Shown here piece by piece: positions 1-7,987 of a stretch of DNA of 64,000 nt. The notes under the pieces are model-generated. The model was not told the DNA's origin, did not search any database, and saw only the letters and a program-made list of their open reading frames with translations. Both the position numbers and the translations under genes were made by a program. This stretch comes from Methanoplanus limicola DSM 2279 (GTDB lineage: Archaea; Halobacteriota; Methanomicrobia; Methanomicrobiales; Methanomicrobiaceae): the NCBI RefSeq assembly GCF_000243255.1, contig NZ_CM001436.1, forward strand, positions 532,077 to 596,076, given 5' to 3'. How positions within the stretch are numbered: position 1 is the stretch's first letter; the number at the start of each line of letters is the position of its first letter.

Positions 1-783
1 GCCGGAAAAACTGCCTATACCAGACCTTGACGATGGTCTGCCTGTTATCTCCGTTCCTTCGTAACCAAGACCTGCCGCAAATCTCTCCATCTCTTCAGGA
101 GTTGCCGCCCTGATCCAGTCAACCACTCCGGGACGGTCAAGAGTATTGAGCTGAACCCTGTCAGGCGCAATCCTGTGCACTGCCTCCGACAGAGCAGCAA
201 GTTCTTCTTCAGTATCGTTCAGTCCCGGAACAACAAATATTTCAAGCCAGATCTCACCGGAAAACTCCTTTCTAAGTTCTGCAAGCCCAAAGATTATCTC
301 ATCAATCACTACTGAACTACACGGACGGTCAATCTTCATAAACCCTGCCTCTGTCGCAGAGTCAAGCGAAGGGATAATCACATCCATATCCATGACCTCA
401 TCCCGGACACTCTTATCTGAAAAAAGACCGCCATTGGTTAGAAGAGCGATTCTGTAACCCGGAAATTTACTCTTTATGTAACGGCAGATCTCACCTGTAC
501 CGCTGTGAAGCGTCGGCTCACCTGAGCCGGAAAATGTGATATAGTCAAGCCTGGGAGAAGCTGAAAGGTACGAGTCAAGCTCTTCTGTAACTTCTGCGGT
601 GGGGACATACTCGCGCCTCTTTGCAGTAAGGGAGGTGGTCCTGCCGCATTCACAGTATATACAGTTGTAGTTGCATGTCTTCGGCGGTACAAGGTCTATC
701 CCAAGAGATATTCCAAGCCTTCGCGAAGGAACAGGCCCGAAGAGATGCCTGTAATTATTAGCATTATTTGTATCGTTATTCAT
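1..783 (-). CDS. Radical SAM protein (COG0731-like), 3' end cut by window edge
   Basis: The minus frame is open from an ATG at 783 to the left edge, giving 261 codons without a stop. The CxxxCxxC motif that binds the SAM [4Fe-4S] cluster is seen at about residues 37-44 (CNYNCIYC), preceded by FGPVPSRRLGISLGID, a signature of the COG0731 'Fe-S oxidoreductase' group. TFSGSGEPTLH at about residues 85-95 is the usual second radical-SAM strand. The enzyme should cleave SAM reductively in the cytoplasm; the substrate cannot be read from sequence. The end of the gene lies outside the window, so total length is unknown. It has no close operon partner inside the window. Confidence 0.85.
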   Translation of the reverse strand, partial: MNNDTNNANNYRHLFGPVPSRRLGISLGIDLVPPKTCNYNCIYCECGRTTSLTAKRREYVPTAEVTEELDSYLSASPRLDYITFSGSGEPTLHSGTGEICRYIKSKFPGYRIALLTNGGLFSDKSVRDEVMDMDVIIPSLDSATEAGFMKIDRPCSSVVIDEIIFGLAELRKEFSGEIWLEIFVVPGLNDTEEELAALSEAVHRIAPDRVQLNTLDRPGVVDWIRAATPEEMERFAAGLGYEGTEITGRPSSRSGIGSFSG

Positions 784-1020
784 ATGCACCGGCAGGGATC
801 AATATTCACAATTGATGATAATTAAAGCATCCAAAATATCACATCACCAAAAAGGCCCTGATGACGGATGAAGCAGAGAGATGTATCACAGGAACTATCC
901 ATAAACAGAAAAATCTGACTTTACACAGATTACAGACGTAATGCAGATGCATAGATCAGAAATTAAAGAGACTTTAAAATCCGGAGAAAATCTGCAAAAA
1001 TCGTGACAAAAAATATAATA

Positions 1021-1093
1021 CGCCCAGTACGGAATTCGAATCCGTGTCGCAGCCGTGACAGGGCTGCATGATAGGCCACTACACTAACTGGGC
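1021..1093 (-). tRNA. tRNA-Asp (GTC), copy 1
   Basis: The reverse complement folds into a full cloverleaf of 73 nt. The 7-bp acceptor stem is GCCCAGT/ACTGGGC with discriminator G, the anticodon loop reads CTGTCAC (anticodon GTC), and the T-arm holds GATTCGAAT. CCA is not encoded. The 73 nt are identical to the copy at 1847-1919. An A/T-rich TATA-like stretch lies upstream at about 1096-1112. Confidence 0.97.
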
Positions 1094-1309
1094 AGTAAAG
1101 TAATTTTACCATACTAGATTGTCACAATAAACATTTTAACCCTTCGGTTTGGATATTTGTAAAGAATCAGGGAAAATGAAGAGATATTCAACGGTGCACA
1201 CTCAGGAGAAATTCCGGCAGGAAACAAAACCGGTAATGAACAGGAAAAAAAGAAAATATTCACGGGCATTTCAGACAGAATAAAATAATAATAGTGAAAA
1301 TACTGCATA

Positions 1310-1588
1310 ATGGAAGATGACGAGTCATACAGGCGCGCAAAGGAGAAGGTACAGGAGCTGAAGGGTTTTTATTCACATCTCTCAGCATACATCCTCGTGA
1401 ACATCATACTTATTCTGATAAATCTGATAACATCCCCGCAGTCACTCTGGTTCTACTGGATAACTCTCTTCTGGGGGATAGGTATACTGGTTCATGCATG
1501 GAACACATTTGGACACTGTAAAATCCTCGATAAGAACTGGGAAGATAAAAAAATAAAGGAATACATGGATAAGGAGAAGAAGAACTGA
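1310..1588 (+). CDS. Small 2TM-domain membrane protein
   Basis: A 92-aa protein with a hydrophilic N-terminus (about residues 1-20), two hydrophobic helices (about 25-42 and 48-65) separated by a short turn, and a charged lysine-rich tail. It matches the 2TM domain pattern: RRAKEKVQELKGFYSHL before helix 1 and NTFG after helix 2. Function unknown; it should sit in the cytoplasmic membrane with both ends inside. An A/T-rich TATA-like run lies only about 20-30 nt upstream of the ATG and no Shine-Dalgarno is visible, so the mRNA is probably leaderless. It lies between two tRNA-Asp genes on the opposite strand. Confidence 0.8.
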   Translation: MEDDESYRRAKEKVQELKGFYSHLSAYILVNIILILINLITSPQSLWFYWITLFWGIGILVHAWNTFGHCKILDKNWEDKKIKEYMDKEKKN

Positions 1589-1846
1589 AAGGAATATTCA
1601 GAGGCAAATCAGATTATAATTAACAGAATATGAAGAATAATGAGATAATGATCAACTTTTAGCTGAAGGGAATACCGGAAAACTTCAGATTAACCTTCAT
1701 CCGTCTCCGGAAAAATAATAAGGAACTTTTTTTGCAGTCATCCGGGAACTTATCCGGGCGTCCGGATTATCATAACCGGATAAATCAGTATAAAGGTAAA
1801 TATTCACAGTTAAAACTTAAGAGAAATAATAAAACAAAAAGGGTTA

Positions 1847-1919
1847 CGCCCAGTACGGAATTCGAATCCGTGTCGCAGCCGTGACAGGGCTGCATGATAG
1901 GCCACTACACTAACTGGGC
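1847..1919 (-). tRNA. tRNA-Asp (GTC), copy 2
   Basis: The 73 nt are identical to the gene at 1021-1093: same acceptor stem, GTC anticodon and T-arm. It lies 35 nt downstream of tRNA-Tyr on the same strand, so the two are probably made as one precursor. The flanks of the two Asp copies differ, so the duplication covers little more than the tRNA itself. Confidence 0.97.
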
Positions 1920-1935
1920 AAAATTCAGACTCTTT

Positions 1936-1956
1936 GACTCACCAAAAAGGTGAGTC
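1936..1956. repeat. 8-bp perfect inverted repeat at the 3' end of tRNA-Tyr
   Basis: GACTCACC and GGTGAGTC flank a 5-nt A loop (T5 on the tRNA strand). The hairpin touches the last two bases of tRNA-Tyr and lies in the Tyr-Asp spacer. It could act as a processing signal or weak terminator; this is inference. Confidence 0.5.
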
Positions 1957-2065
1957 CCGCCTCCCGGATTCGAACCGGGGACATCGCGGTAGCCGCGCAG
2001 TTACTCCTTTCGTCAGAGTAAACCAAACTACAGCCGCGCACTCTACCAGTCTGAGTTAAGGCGGG
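1955..2065 (-). tRNA. tRNA-Tyr (GTA) with an intron of about 37 nt
   Basis: The reverse complement begins CCCGCC and ends GGCGGG plus discriminator A, giving the C1-G72 pair typical of archaeal tRNA-Tyr. The anticodon stem CGCGG/CCGCG encloses the loop C-T-G-T-A-G, giving anticodon GTA. About 37 nt then follow between positions 37 and 38 before the 3' stem strand. This is the canonical archaeal intron site, normally cut by the splicing endonuclease at a bulge-helix-bulge. Spliced length is about 74 nt. A TATA-like GTTTAAAC lies about 30 nt upstream. Confidence 0.93.
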
Positions 2066-2561
2066 CATGGTGCTCTACAATATACGCCAGTCTGACGTTT
2101 AAACATTTCCTTTTTGATTTGTTAGAGAGTTCCGGGGAGAACCTGCCGAAAACATACTGAAAAATAGTAAAACATCCTTAGAATTAGAAAAAAAGCCCAA
2201 AATACAGACATTAAGAAACAACAATAACACGAAAGGAAAAATTAACCCGGAAAAAATATTCAAAGAAAAACGCCTGAATCAGAAAAGCGCAGAGAAGAGA
2301 TCAGCCATACACAACCCATCCACCAGGTACACAAAACCACATTAAGAGCAAAAAATGCAGGTCCTAAGAATCACCTCCCATCATGAGAGTGAGAGAGAGA
2401 GAGAGAGATTACCAGAAATACGCCAGGCAGGGAAACGTGCAGAATATTCATTCAAAACCTTTGAGATCCTGAAAAAAGACCCGATAAAAAAACTCATCTG
2501 AAGAGAATAAGCGATAGAAAATAAAAATTAATCTGCCGGAAATAGAAAGTTAAAAAAATAT
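2066..2561. other. Non-coding spacer with a GA microsatellite
   Basis: No convincing gene is seen. The tRNA-Tyr promoter (TTTAAAC near 2097-2103) lies at the left. A simple (GA)9 run lies at 2391-2408. The rest is A-rich sequence downstream of the minus-strand pfdB operon. Confidence 0.6.
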
Positions 2562-2921
2562 TCAGATGGCCGTCTCCTGGCCACCCTCAAATGCTGCTTT
2601 GATCTGAGACTGAAGCTGTTCAAACTTCGTCTGAAGAGCCTTCTCCTGCTTGTCAAGTGATTTTACCCTGAGCTCAAGTGTCTCGATCTTTTCAGCAAGA
2701 TCCTCAGTTACTTTCGGCTTATCCTTCTGCATCATAACAGAACCCACCATAACAAAGACTTCAGCATCTTCAGAGACAGTCCTGAGTTCCTCTTCAGCTT
2801 TCTTTGCCTCTTTTACAGACATCTCATAGTTCATCTTCTGCTGCATGATTGTCTGGAGCTGCTGCTGCACCTGCTGGAGCATTGCAATCTGATTCTGCAT
2901 TTTTGGTGAAATATTATTCAT
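2562..2921 (-). CDS. pfdB: Prefoldin subunit beta
   Basis: A 119-aa protein with the prefoldin beta layout: a long N-terminal helix rich in Gln and Glu (about residues 5-50), a beta-hairpin segment with VFVMVGSVMMQKDK at about 55-70, and a second long helix to the C-terminus. Prefoldin is a cytoplasmic hexamer (alpha2 beta4) that holds unfolded proteins and hands them to the thermosome. It is the last gene of the minus-strand operon and overlaps pcc1 by 4 bp (ATGA). Length and coiled-coil pattern are normal for archaeal PfdB. Confidence 0.95.
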   Translation of the reverse strand: MNNISPKMQNQIAMLQQVQQQLQTIMQQKMNYEMSVKEAKKAEEELRTVSEDAEVFVMVGSVMMQKDKPKVTEDLAEKIETLELRVKSLDKQEKALQTKFEQLQSQIKAAFEGGQETAI

Positions 2922-3175
2922 GAATCAATTACCTCTTTCATCTCGTTCGCAATATTAATTAGTCTCAGCCACGTATTAAGAGCCGCTCTCATAGCGTGTA
3001 TATCCTTTGCAGAGATCCTCAGAAGAACCTCAGTATCACTATTCAGAATAACCTCTGCAAAAGATCTCCCGGACTCATCATCCGCTTCAGGCAGGACAGA
3101 TTCATATATCAGCCCTGCATCTGAAGTCTGAAAAGAAAATACAGCCTCATGAATCATATCTGATTTTAAGGACAT
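2918..3175 (-). CDS. pcc1: KEOPS complex subunit Pcc1
   Basis: The protein is 85 aa from the ATG at 3175, chosen because AGAGGAGAAGG precedes it; an in-frame start at 3199 would have no such site. The C-terminal pattern SAKDIHAMRAALNTWLRLI, after a beta-rich N-terminal half with YESVLPEADDESGRS, is the Pcc1 signature. In archaea Pcc1 dimerises and organises KEOPS (Kae1, Bud32, Cgi121), which makes the t6A37 modification on ANN-decoding tRNAs. The start overlaps the end of the Brix gene by 29 bp and the stop overlaps pfdB, so translation is probably coupled. Confidence 0.88.
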   Translation of the reverse strand: MSLKSDMIHEAVFSFQTSDAGLIYESVLPEADDESGRSFAEVILNSDTEVLLRISAKDIHAMRAALNTWLRLINIANEMKEVIDS

Positions 3176-3548
3176 ACCTTCTCCTCTGCGGACCGTCAAA
3201 GATAAGCTTTGACTCCCCGCAGTCAGACATTACAGTATTCATGTGCGGACTCAGAATCTCATACAGGGCATGGTTGCCGGTCCGGATACCGTAAACAAGC
3301 TCACCTTCCCTCACCTCTTTACTGACAGATGAAAAAAAGATCTCCGCTTTCAGTTCAGAATCCGAATAAAAATTTATTGAAAAATTCCGCCCTGATCCTG
3401 ACACAATCAAAACGTCTTCATCAATTGAGATTATATCGCCAATTCCTGACTTTCCTCTCGGAGTATAATGACAGCCAAGAGAGAAAGCAAGATCCTTTGA
3501 AAAAGTCCTGATCCCCGGATTAGGTTTCCGGGATGTAGTAACTTCCAT
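3147..3548 (-). CDS. Brix domain protein (archaeal Imp4-like rRNA-processing factor)
   Basis: A 133-aa protein beginning [20 protein letters not shown], the start of archaeal Brix/Imp4 proteins; YTPRGKSGIGDI follows and the C-terminus ends in a basic segment (RRRYVLKIRYD). In eukaryotes Imp4/Brix proteins act in ribosome assembly by binding pre-rRNA; the archaeal role is inferred from that. It is short, the minimal archaeal form. It shares one base with the rpoP stop (TAATG) and overlaps pcc1, consistent with one operon of translation and RNA genes. Confidence 0.82.
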   Translation of the reverse strand: MEVTTSRKPNPGIRTFSKDLAFSLGCHYTPRGKSGIGDIISIDEDVLIVSGSGRNFSINFYSDSELKAEIFFSSVSKEVREGELVYGIRTGNHALYEILSPHMNTVMSDCGESKLIFDGPQRRRYVLKIRYDS

Positions 3549-3679
3549 TATCTGGCTTTTATTTTCTTTATTGCTGCACCGCGCTCCTTAAAGAGAATAC
3601 GGTGACCACAGTAGGGACATCTGACATTGACGTCGATCTCAACCTTCTGCTTGCATCTGGCGCACTTATATCCGGCCAT
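3548..3679 (-). CDS. rpoP: DNA-directed RNA polymerase subunit P (Rpo12)
   Basis: A 43-aa protein, [16 protein letters not shown] then [15 protein letters not shown], with two CxxC pairs (residues 6-9 and 21-24) forming the single zinc ribbon of the archaeal RNA polymerase subunit homologous to eukaryotic Rpb12. The stop overlaps the Brix start codon by one base. Position between rpl37ae and the Brix gene is the conserved archaeal order. Confidence 0.95.
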   Translation of the reverse strand: MAGYKCARCKQKVEIDVNVRCPYCGHRILFKERGAAIKKIKAR

Positions 3680-3695
3680 GAAATATCAGCTACCT

Positions 3696-3986
3696 TTATT
3701 CCTTAATCAGTGAGCGCTCAATTGTACGGAGTGCCACCTTAAGGTTAGGTGTCTGCGGGACATATGCTCCGCCTGCGAACTTGTTTCCGCACTTGCGGCA
3801 TTCCCAGATACCAGTACCTTTACGCTTTACTGCAATGGTCTCGCATTTCGGGCAGACATGCTTTGCCTTTGCGACCTTTTCAATCTGGTTGACACGCTTT
3901 CTGATAAAACGGCCGTACCTTGGTCCATATCTTCCTGCACTACCACTGATTCTTCCTTTTGCTCTTTGTTTTCCTGCTTTAGCCAT
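3696..3986 (-). CDS. rpl37ae: 50S ribosomal protein L37Ae
   Basis: A 96-aa basic protein with a zinc ribbon CPKCE at about residues 45-48 and CRKCG at about 63-66, [15 protein letters not shown] in the N-terminal half and the family ending [15 protein letters not shown]. It is a structural protein of the large ribosomal subunit. It follows sbds in the operon after a 72-bp gap. Many archaea carry the exosome genes rrp4-rrp41-rrp42 here; none is present. Confidence 0.96.
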   Translation of the reverse strand: MAKAGKQRAKGRISGSAGRYGPRYGRFIRKRVNQIEKVAKAKHVCPKCETIAVKRKGTGIWECRKCGNKFAGGAYVPQTPNLKVALRTIERSLIKE

Positions 3987-4058
3987 TTTTACAATTCCCT
4001 GAAATTTTGGTCTGTATATATTACTCTTTCAACCTTATTAATACTGACATTATCTTTT

Positions 4059-4760
4059 TCAGGCCTGGTCAAGGATCTTAACCTCACCGTCGCCCTTTGT
4101 CAGCCGGTTTATCATATTATAGAACTCTTCCTGAATCCCTGCCGGAATTGTGCATACGCACACCCAGGAGCCGTCATTCTGCCACTCTTCCCTCTCAACC
4201 GTTGTTCCGGATGAGATCTCACCATATGCTTTTGGCGCATAGTCAGCCGGAATTTTTACAGCAAACTTAATCTCTGCAAATTTAATCGGAAGAATGGGCC
4301 TTAAGGCCTTAACAACGCTCTTAACCTGTTCATCGAGATGCTTAAAAGGATCAACTGATATTTTTGCCTCCTCCATAGCCATCTCAATTCTTTTGGGGGG
4401 ATGCGGAAGTTTGTTCTGTGGATTAATTGCATTGCGGGAGATGAAATTGACGATCTGTTTTCTTTTATCCTCAACCATCTGCTTTCTCTGCTCTGCTGTA
4501 AGGTGAATCTCACCTTTGTGAATGATCCTTCTTGCAACAGTCTCAAAATCCGTAGAATCAAAAACCTTCTTCAGATTCTCTTCAGAGGCTTTCTCTGCTT
4601 TTGACGAGTTTTCAAAGATAAAAAGCGCAGCAACTGCATCCTCAATATCAATATCCGTCCCGTGCCGGATATCTGCCACAAGGTCGGGATCGACAAGTAT
4701 CTCAAACTTCTCACCATGGCTCTCAAGCCTTGCGACAACTGCCTTATCAAGAGGGATCAT
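4059..4760 (-). CDS. sbds: Ribosome maturation protein SBDS/Sdo1
   Basis: A 233-aa protein with the three-domain SBDS layout: the N-terminal FYSH domain ([21 protein letters not shown] to about residue 90), a central helical domain with [23 protein letters not shown], and a C-terminal ferredoxin-like domain from about residue 165. SBDS works with EF-2-like GTPases to release the anti-association factor eIF6 (aIF6) from the large subunit. It lies between psmA and rpl37ae with short spacing (20 and 72 bp). Length is normal. Confidence 0.95.
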   Translation of the reverse strand: MIPLDKAVVARLESHGEKFEILVDPDLVADIRHGTDIDIEDAVAALFIFENSSKAEKASEENLKKVFDSTDFETVARRIIHKGEIHLTAEQRKQMVEDKRKQIVNFISRNAINPQNKLPHPPKRIEMAMEEAKISVDPFKHLDEQVKSVVKALRPILPIKFAEIKFAVKIPADYAPKAYGEISSGTTVEREEWQNDGSWVCVCTIPAGIQEEFYNMINRLTKGDGEVKILDQA

Positions 4761-4780
4761 ATCATCACTACTCCTTTAAT

Positions 4781-5542
4781 TTACTCCTCAGTTTCTTCTT
4801 CAGAAGATGCTATGGATGCCTCAAATTCATCAACATAAATTTTGACATCCTCTTTGGTCATCTTCTCAAACAGCTGATTTTCAAGCTTTACAACGCCCAT
4901 CTCTACATTATTGACATCAAAACGGCCCTCAGTCGCAGCATGAAGCGCCTTCAGTCCCATAGGAATTGCATTCTGAATAGTCATTGACTCGTCATACTCC
5001 TCTTCAAAGACCTTCATCACAGCCGGACGCCCGGTTCCGATTGCCGTTGCCTTGTACTCAAGGAGAGTCCCTGAAGGATCAGTCTCAAAAAGCCTTGGAG
5101 TATCCTCACTGATACCTGCAATAAGAAGCGCAGTACCATACGGCCTTGCGCCGCCATACTGTGTAAGTGTCTGCATATGGTCACAGAGTTTCTTTGAGAG
5201 GGTTTCAATGTCGATGGATTCGTTATATGTCACCCTGTTGATCTGTGATTCAACCCTTGCCCTGTCAACAAGCGCCCTTGCATCACCCACAAGTCCGGAT
5301 GAAGCAACCGCGATATGCTCATCTATCATGAAAATCTTCTCAATTGAAGTCTGTTCAAGAAGTTTTGAGCTAATCCTCTTATCAACAATAAGTACAATTC
5401 CGTCCGAGCATTTGATACCCACAGCAGTTGTTCCTCTCTTAACCGCCTCACGTGCATATTCTACCTGGTATAACCTTCCGTCAGGGCTGAAAACAGTAAT
5501 TGCCCTGTCATATCCACCCATCTGAGCATTCATTGGCTGCAT
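4781..5542 (-). CDS. psmA: Proteasome subunit alpha
   Basis: A 253-aa protein with the alpha-subunit N-terminal gate region ([22 protein letters not shown]) and the conserved RDPYG-like stretch [16 protein letters not shown]. Alpha rings cap the 20S core particle and bind the PAN ATPase; they are not proteolytic. In-frame ATGs at 5542, 5533 and 5521 are all possible starts; the first overlaps rnp2 by 13 bp. The C-terminus is acidic (EEETEE), as in other archaeal alpha subunits. The beta subunit gene is not in the window. Confidence 0.97.
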   Translation of the reverse strand: MQPMNAQMGGYDRAITVFSPDGRLYQVEYAREAVKRGTTAVGIKCSDGIVLIVDKRISSKLLEQTSIEKIFMIDEHIAVASSGLVGDARALVDRARVESQINRVTYNESIDIETLSKKLCDHMQTLTQYGGARPYGTALLIAGISEDTPRLFETDPSGTLLEYKATAIGTGRPAVMKVFEEEYDESMTIQNAIPMGLKALHAATEGRFDVNNVEMGVVKLENQLFEKMTKEDVKIYVDEFEASIASSEEETEE

Positions 5543-6024
5543 AATATCTCCTCAATATCTTCTCTTGTAAAATACAATATCTTCTGGTGTTTAATTCCTT
5601 TTTGATGTAAATCAACCTTTTCCTGTGACCGGAAAGAATATACAAATTCCTCGCCGCCGATAGTGATGCCACAATCATTTCCCGGAGGAGGAGGCACAGG
5701 TATCTTTCTCTTAAGGGCGGCAATCGTTCCGGAGACTGAAACAGACCTCAGTGCAGATACAGCACCCGACTCTGCGGTGACAAACGAAAGTGCAGTCTCA
5801 AGCTTTCTTTCCTGTCCTCTGCGGCATCTGACTATAATATACCCGGCTTCTGAATATACAACCGACATATTAATCTCAGCCGCTCCTGCATCACCGAAAA
5901 GTCCTGCCAGAATCTCCTGGAGGAGATAATAGACAGTTTTTCCGTCAGGAACTGCACCATGGGGCACAACCCTTGCAAGAATGTACCTCTTCTTCTCTCT
6001 CATAGTCGGAGGGACAGGTTTCAT
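5530..6024 (-). CDS. rnp2: RNase P protein component 2 (Pop5-like)
   Basis: A 164-aa protein of the Rpp14/Pop5 family: [12 protein letters not shown] at the N-terminus, then [25 protein letters not shown], the central RNP-like strands of archaeal Pop5. With Rpp30 it supports the catalytic RNase P RNA in 5' maturation of tRNA. The C-terminal 40 residues go beyond the usual 120-130 aa and hold a PVPPPPG run. It overlaps rnp3 by 4 bp and psmA by 13 bp, so all three are cotranscribed. Confidence 0.9.
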   Translation of the reverse strand: MKPVPPTMREKKRYILARVVPHGAVPDGKTVYYLLQEILAGLFGDAGAAEINMSVVYSEAGYIIVRCRRGQERKLETALSFVTAESGAVSALRSVSVSGTIAALKRKIPVPPPPGNDCGITIGGEEFVYSFRSQEKVDLHQKGIKHQKILYFTREDIEEILCSQ

Positions 6025-6668
6025 GCAGAGATCACCTCTACACTCTCCGCCGGATTTAAAATCCTTTCAACAGACGTGAGAGACTGCCTCACCTCATCCG
6101 TAGTCATGCCAAAGAGTGAACAGATATTCTCCACTTCACGGATACCTTTCATCTCCGGATATGAACGGGCGCCGGATGAGACAGAGAGCATAAAGCCGTA
6201 TTTCCGTGAAAATTTCAGTATGTCCCCATACATCGTCAGTGTCTTCTGCCTTAAAAATCCGGATTTTCTGATTATTGCAGACAGGTCAATATCCACTGCC
6301 ACACCCTTCTCAGCAGCATATCTTGCAGATACATCATCAAAAGATCTCCTCTCGCATCTCTCAATTCCTTTTAAAATATTTACCTTCCCGGATGAGATGA
6401 CGGATCTGTTAAAAGAGGCATCACCTGCATATGCGGCAATGATATCACAACCCCTGCACTCCTTCTTCAGGATTTTCCGGAAGTCGTTAAACCCGGAAGA
6501 GCAGATAAGGCAGCCTTTCAGGAGAGATACACCGTAAAACTCCCCTGAAGTTTCACAGTCCATACAGACCAGACGCCCGTACCCGAGATAACGGCCCTCA
6601 AGCGCCATCCTGCGGACACTCGAATCTCCGGAAGGGTACGGATATACGCAGGCGTCAGAATATAACAT
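6021..6668 (-). CDS. rnp3: RNase P protein component 3 (Rpp30-like)
   Basis: A 215-aa protein with the PHP-like TIM-barrel pattern of Rpp30: MLYSDACVYPYP at the N-terminus, KGVAVDIDLSAIIRKSGFLRQ in the middle, and FSRKYGFMLSVSSGARSYPEMKGIREV, the conserved 'SSGA' strand, near residue 165. It pairs with Pop5 in archaeal RNase P. The start at 6668 lies 30 bp from the rpl15e stop. Divergent but of normal length. Confidence 0.88.
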   Translation of the reverse strand: MLYSDACVYPYPSGDSSVRRMALEGRYLGYGRLVCMDCETSGEFYGVSLLKGCLICSSGFNDFRKILKKECRGCDIIAAYAGDASFNRSVISSGKVNILKGIERCERRSFDDVSARYAAEKGVAVDIDLSAIIRKSGFLRQKTLTMYGDILKFSRKYGFMLSVSSGARSYPEMKGIREVENICSLFGMTTDEVRQSLTSVERILNPAESVEVISA

Positions 6669-6698
6669 ACAATAAGAGATCCTTAAAAAAAGAAAAAA

Positions 6699-7289
6699 TT
6701 ATTTCCCTTTGTTCTCGTTGGAACGGATACTCGGGCGGGTCTTTTCAGTTCCCTTGCCTCTTTTACCCATTCCACGTCCCTTAACACCGGCGCTGGTCTT
6801 ACCACGCTCAGCACGTCCCCTGTGAACAGAGTCTGCCATCCATGAGAGATGCGGATCGTTTTTGATCGCCGGGTGATGTCCGTCAACAAGAATGACTTCA
6901 TACCACTTTGCTCTTCCGTCCTGACCTACCCAGTAGGAGTTGAGAACTTCCATGTTGACATAGCGGACCGATGCACGCTCTTCAGCGATTCTCTGGATGC
7001 TCTTGCCGGCAGTGCGGCGGCGCATACCCATACGGTTAGTACGGCGTCCGCGGATATAACGCGGAACTCTGCGGCCACCACGGCGTACCTTCACACGGAC
7101 TACGATGATACCCTGCTTTGCACGGTACCCAAGAGTGCGTGCACGGTCAATCCTGGTTGGGCGGTTAATACGAACGATACTGCCTTCTCTGCGCCAGTCC
7201 TGCATCCTGTGCCAGAGAAGATCTTTAACTTCCGATTTGTCCGGACGCTTCCATGCGTCACGAACGTATGAATACATAGATTTTGACAT
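6699..7289 (-). CDS. rpl15e: 50S ribosomal protein L15e
   Basis: A 196-aa basic protein with canonical L15e sequence: [38 protein letters not shown], then [18 protein letters not shown] and a Lys/Arg-rich C-terminus. It is a structural protein of the large subunit. The ATG is preceded by AAGGTGATGAC, a strong Shine-Dalgarno, and by a TATA-like CATAAAATT about 45 nt upstream, so this is probably the first gene of the superoperon running down to pfdB. Confidence 0.97.
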   Translation of the reverse strand: MSKSMYSYVRDAWKRPDKSEVKDLLWHRMQDWRREGSIVRINRPTRIDRARTLGYRAKQGIIVVRVKVRRGGRRVPRYIRGRRTNRMGMRRRTAGKSIQRIAEERASVRYVNMEVLNSYWVGQDGRAKWYEVILVDGHHPAIKNDPHLSWMADSVHRGRAERGKTSAGVKGRGMGKRGKGTEKTRPSIRSNENKGK

Positions 7290-7513
7290 TTGTCATCACC
7301 TTAAAGGTTCAGCCCAAATTTTATGGGCCACATCCCTTTCTCCTGATGGGACTAATCCAACAGTTCTTTACAAGTTTGTCCGGGAGAGTATTAAAGTAAT
7401 GGGCAGAGCGCCGGAAAATTCCCGGACTGCAAAAACAGCAGATCTTCACCGGCCCGAAAAAAAGCAGTATTGTAATCCGGAAAAAAGGGCAGGATTACAT
7501 ATATCTGCCGGAT

Positions 7514-7984
7514 TCAGCCCTTAATCTTCTCAATTACGTGAACGTCCTCAATTCCGGTTTCAGGATACTGTCCGTCCTCATCTTTTTCAGCGGATTTTAC
7601 CATATCCCAGACTGTCAGAAGCGCGACTGAAACTCCGGTGAGGGCCTCCATCTCAATACCAGTCCGTCCGAATGTCTTTGCAGTGCACTTCGCCTCGATA
7701 TAGCTCTCATCCTCACCAAATTCAAAATCAACCGAGACCGAGCTTACCGGAATCGGGTGGCACATAGGAATCAGGTTTGATGTATGCTTGGCCGCCATAA
7801 TACCGGCGACCCTTGCTGTGGCAAGGACATTGCCCTTTATGACATCCCCGTTCTTTATAGCATCAAGAGTTTCAGGCCGGAGGTATATCCTGCCGCCGGC
7901 TGTTGCCTGCCTTGATACGTCCTTCTTCTCCGATATATCGACCATGCTTGCACGATCGTTTTCTATGTGTGTAAATTCAGGCAT
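7514..7984 (-). CDS. moaC: Cyclic pyranopterin monophosphate synthase MoaC
   Basis: A 156-aa protein with the MoaC active-site segments: [13 protein letters not shown] at about residues 70-83 and [23 protein letters not shown] at about 108-131, which contain the conserved His, Asp and Lys. MoaC makes cyclic pyranopterin monophosphate in molybdopterin/tungstopterin synthesis, needed for formylmethanofuran and formate dehydrogenases in methanogens. It lies 3 bp downstream of nnr on the same strand; no other moa gene is nearby. Confidence 0.96.
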   Translation of the reverse strand: MPEFTHIENDRASMVDISEKKDVSRQATAGGRIYLRPETLDAIKNGDVIKGNVLATARVAGIMAAKHTSNLIPMCHPIPVSSVSVDFEFGEDESYIEAKCTAKTFGRTGIEMEALTGVSVALLTVWDMVKSAEKDEDGQYPETGIEDVHVIEKIKG

Positions 7985-7987
7985 AGT

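Noticed and set aside
2391-2408. (GA)9 run as a regulatory element
   Set aside because: Simple-sequence microsatellite far from any start; no support for function.
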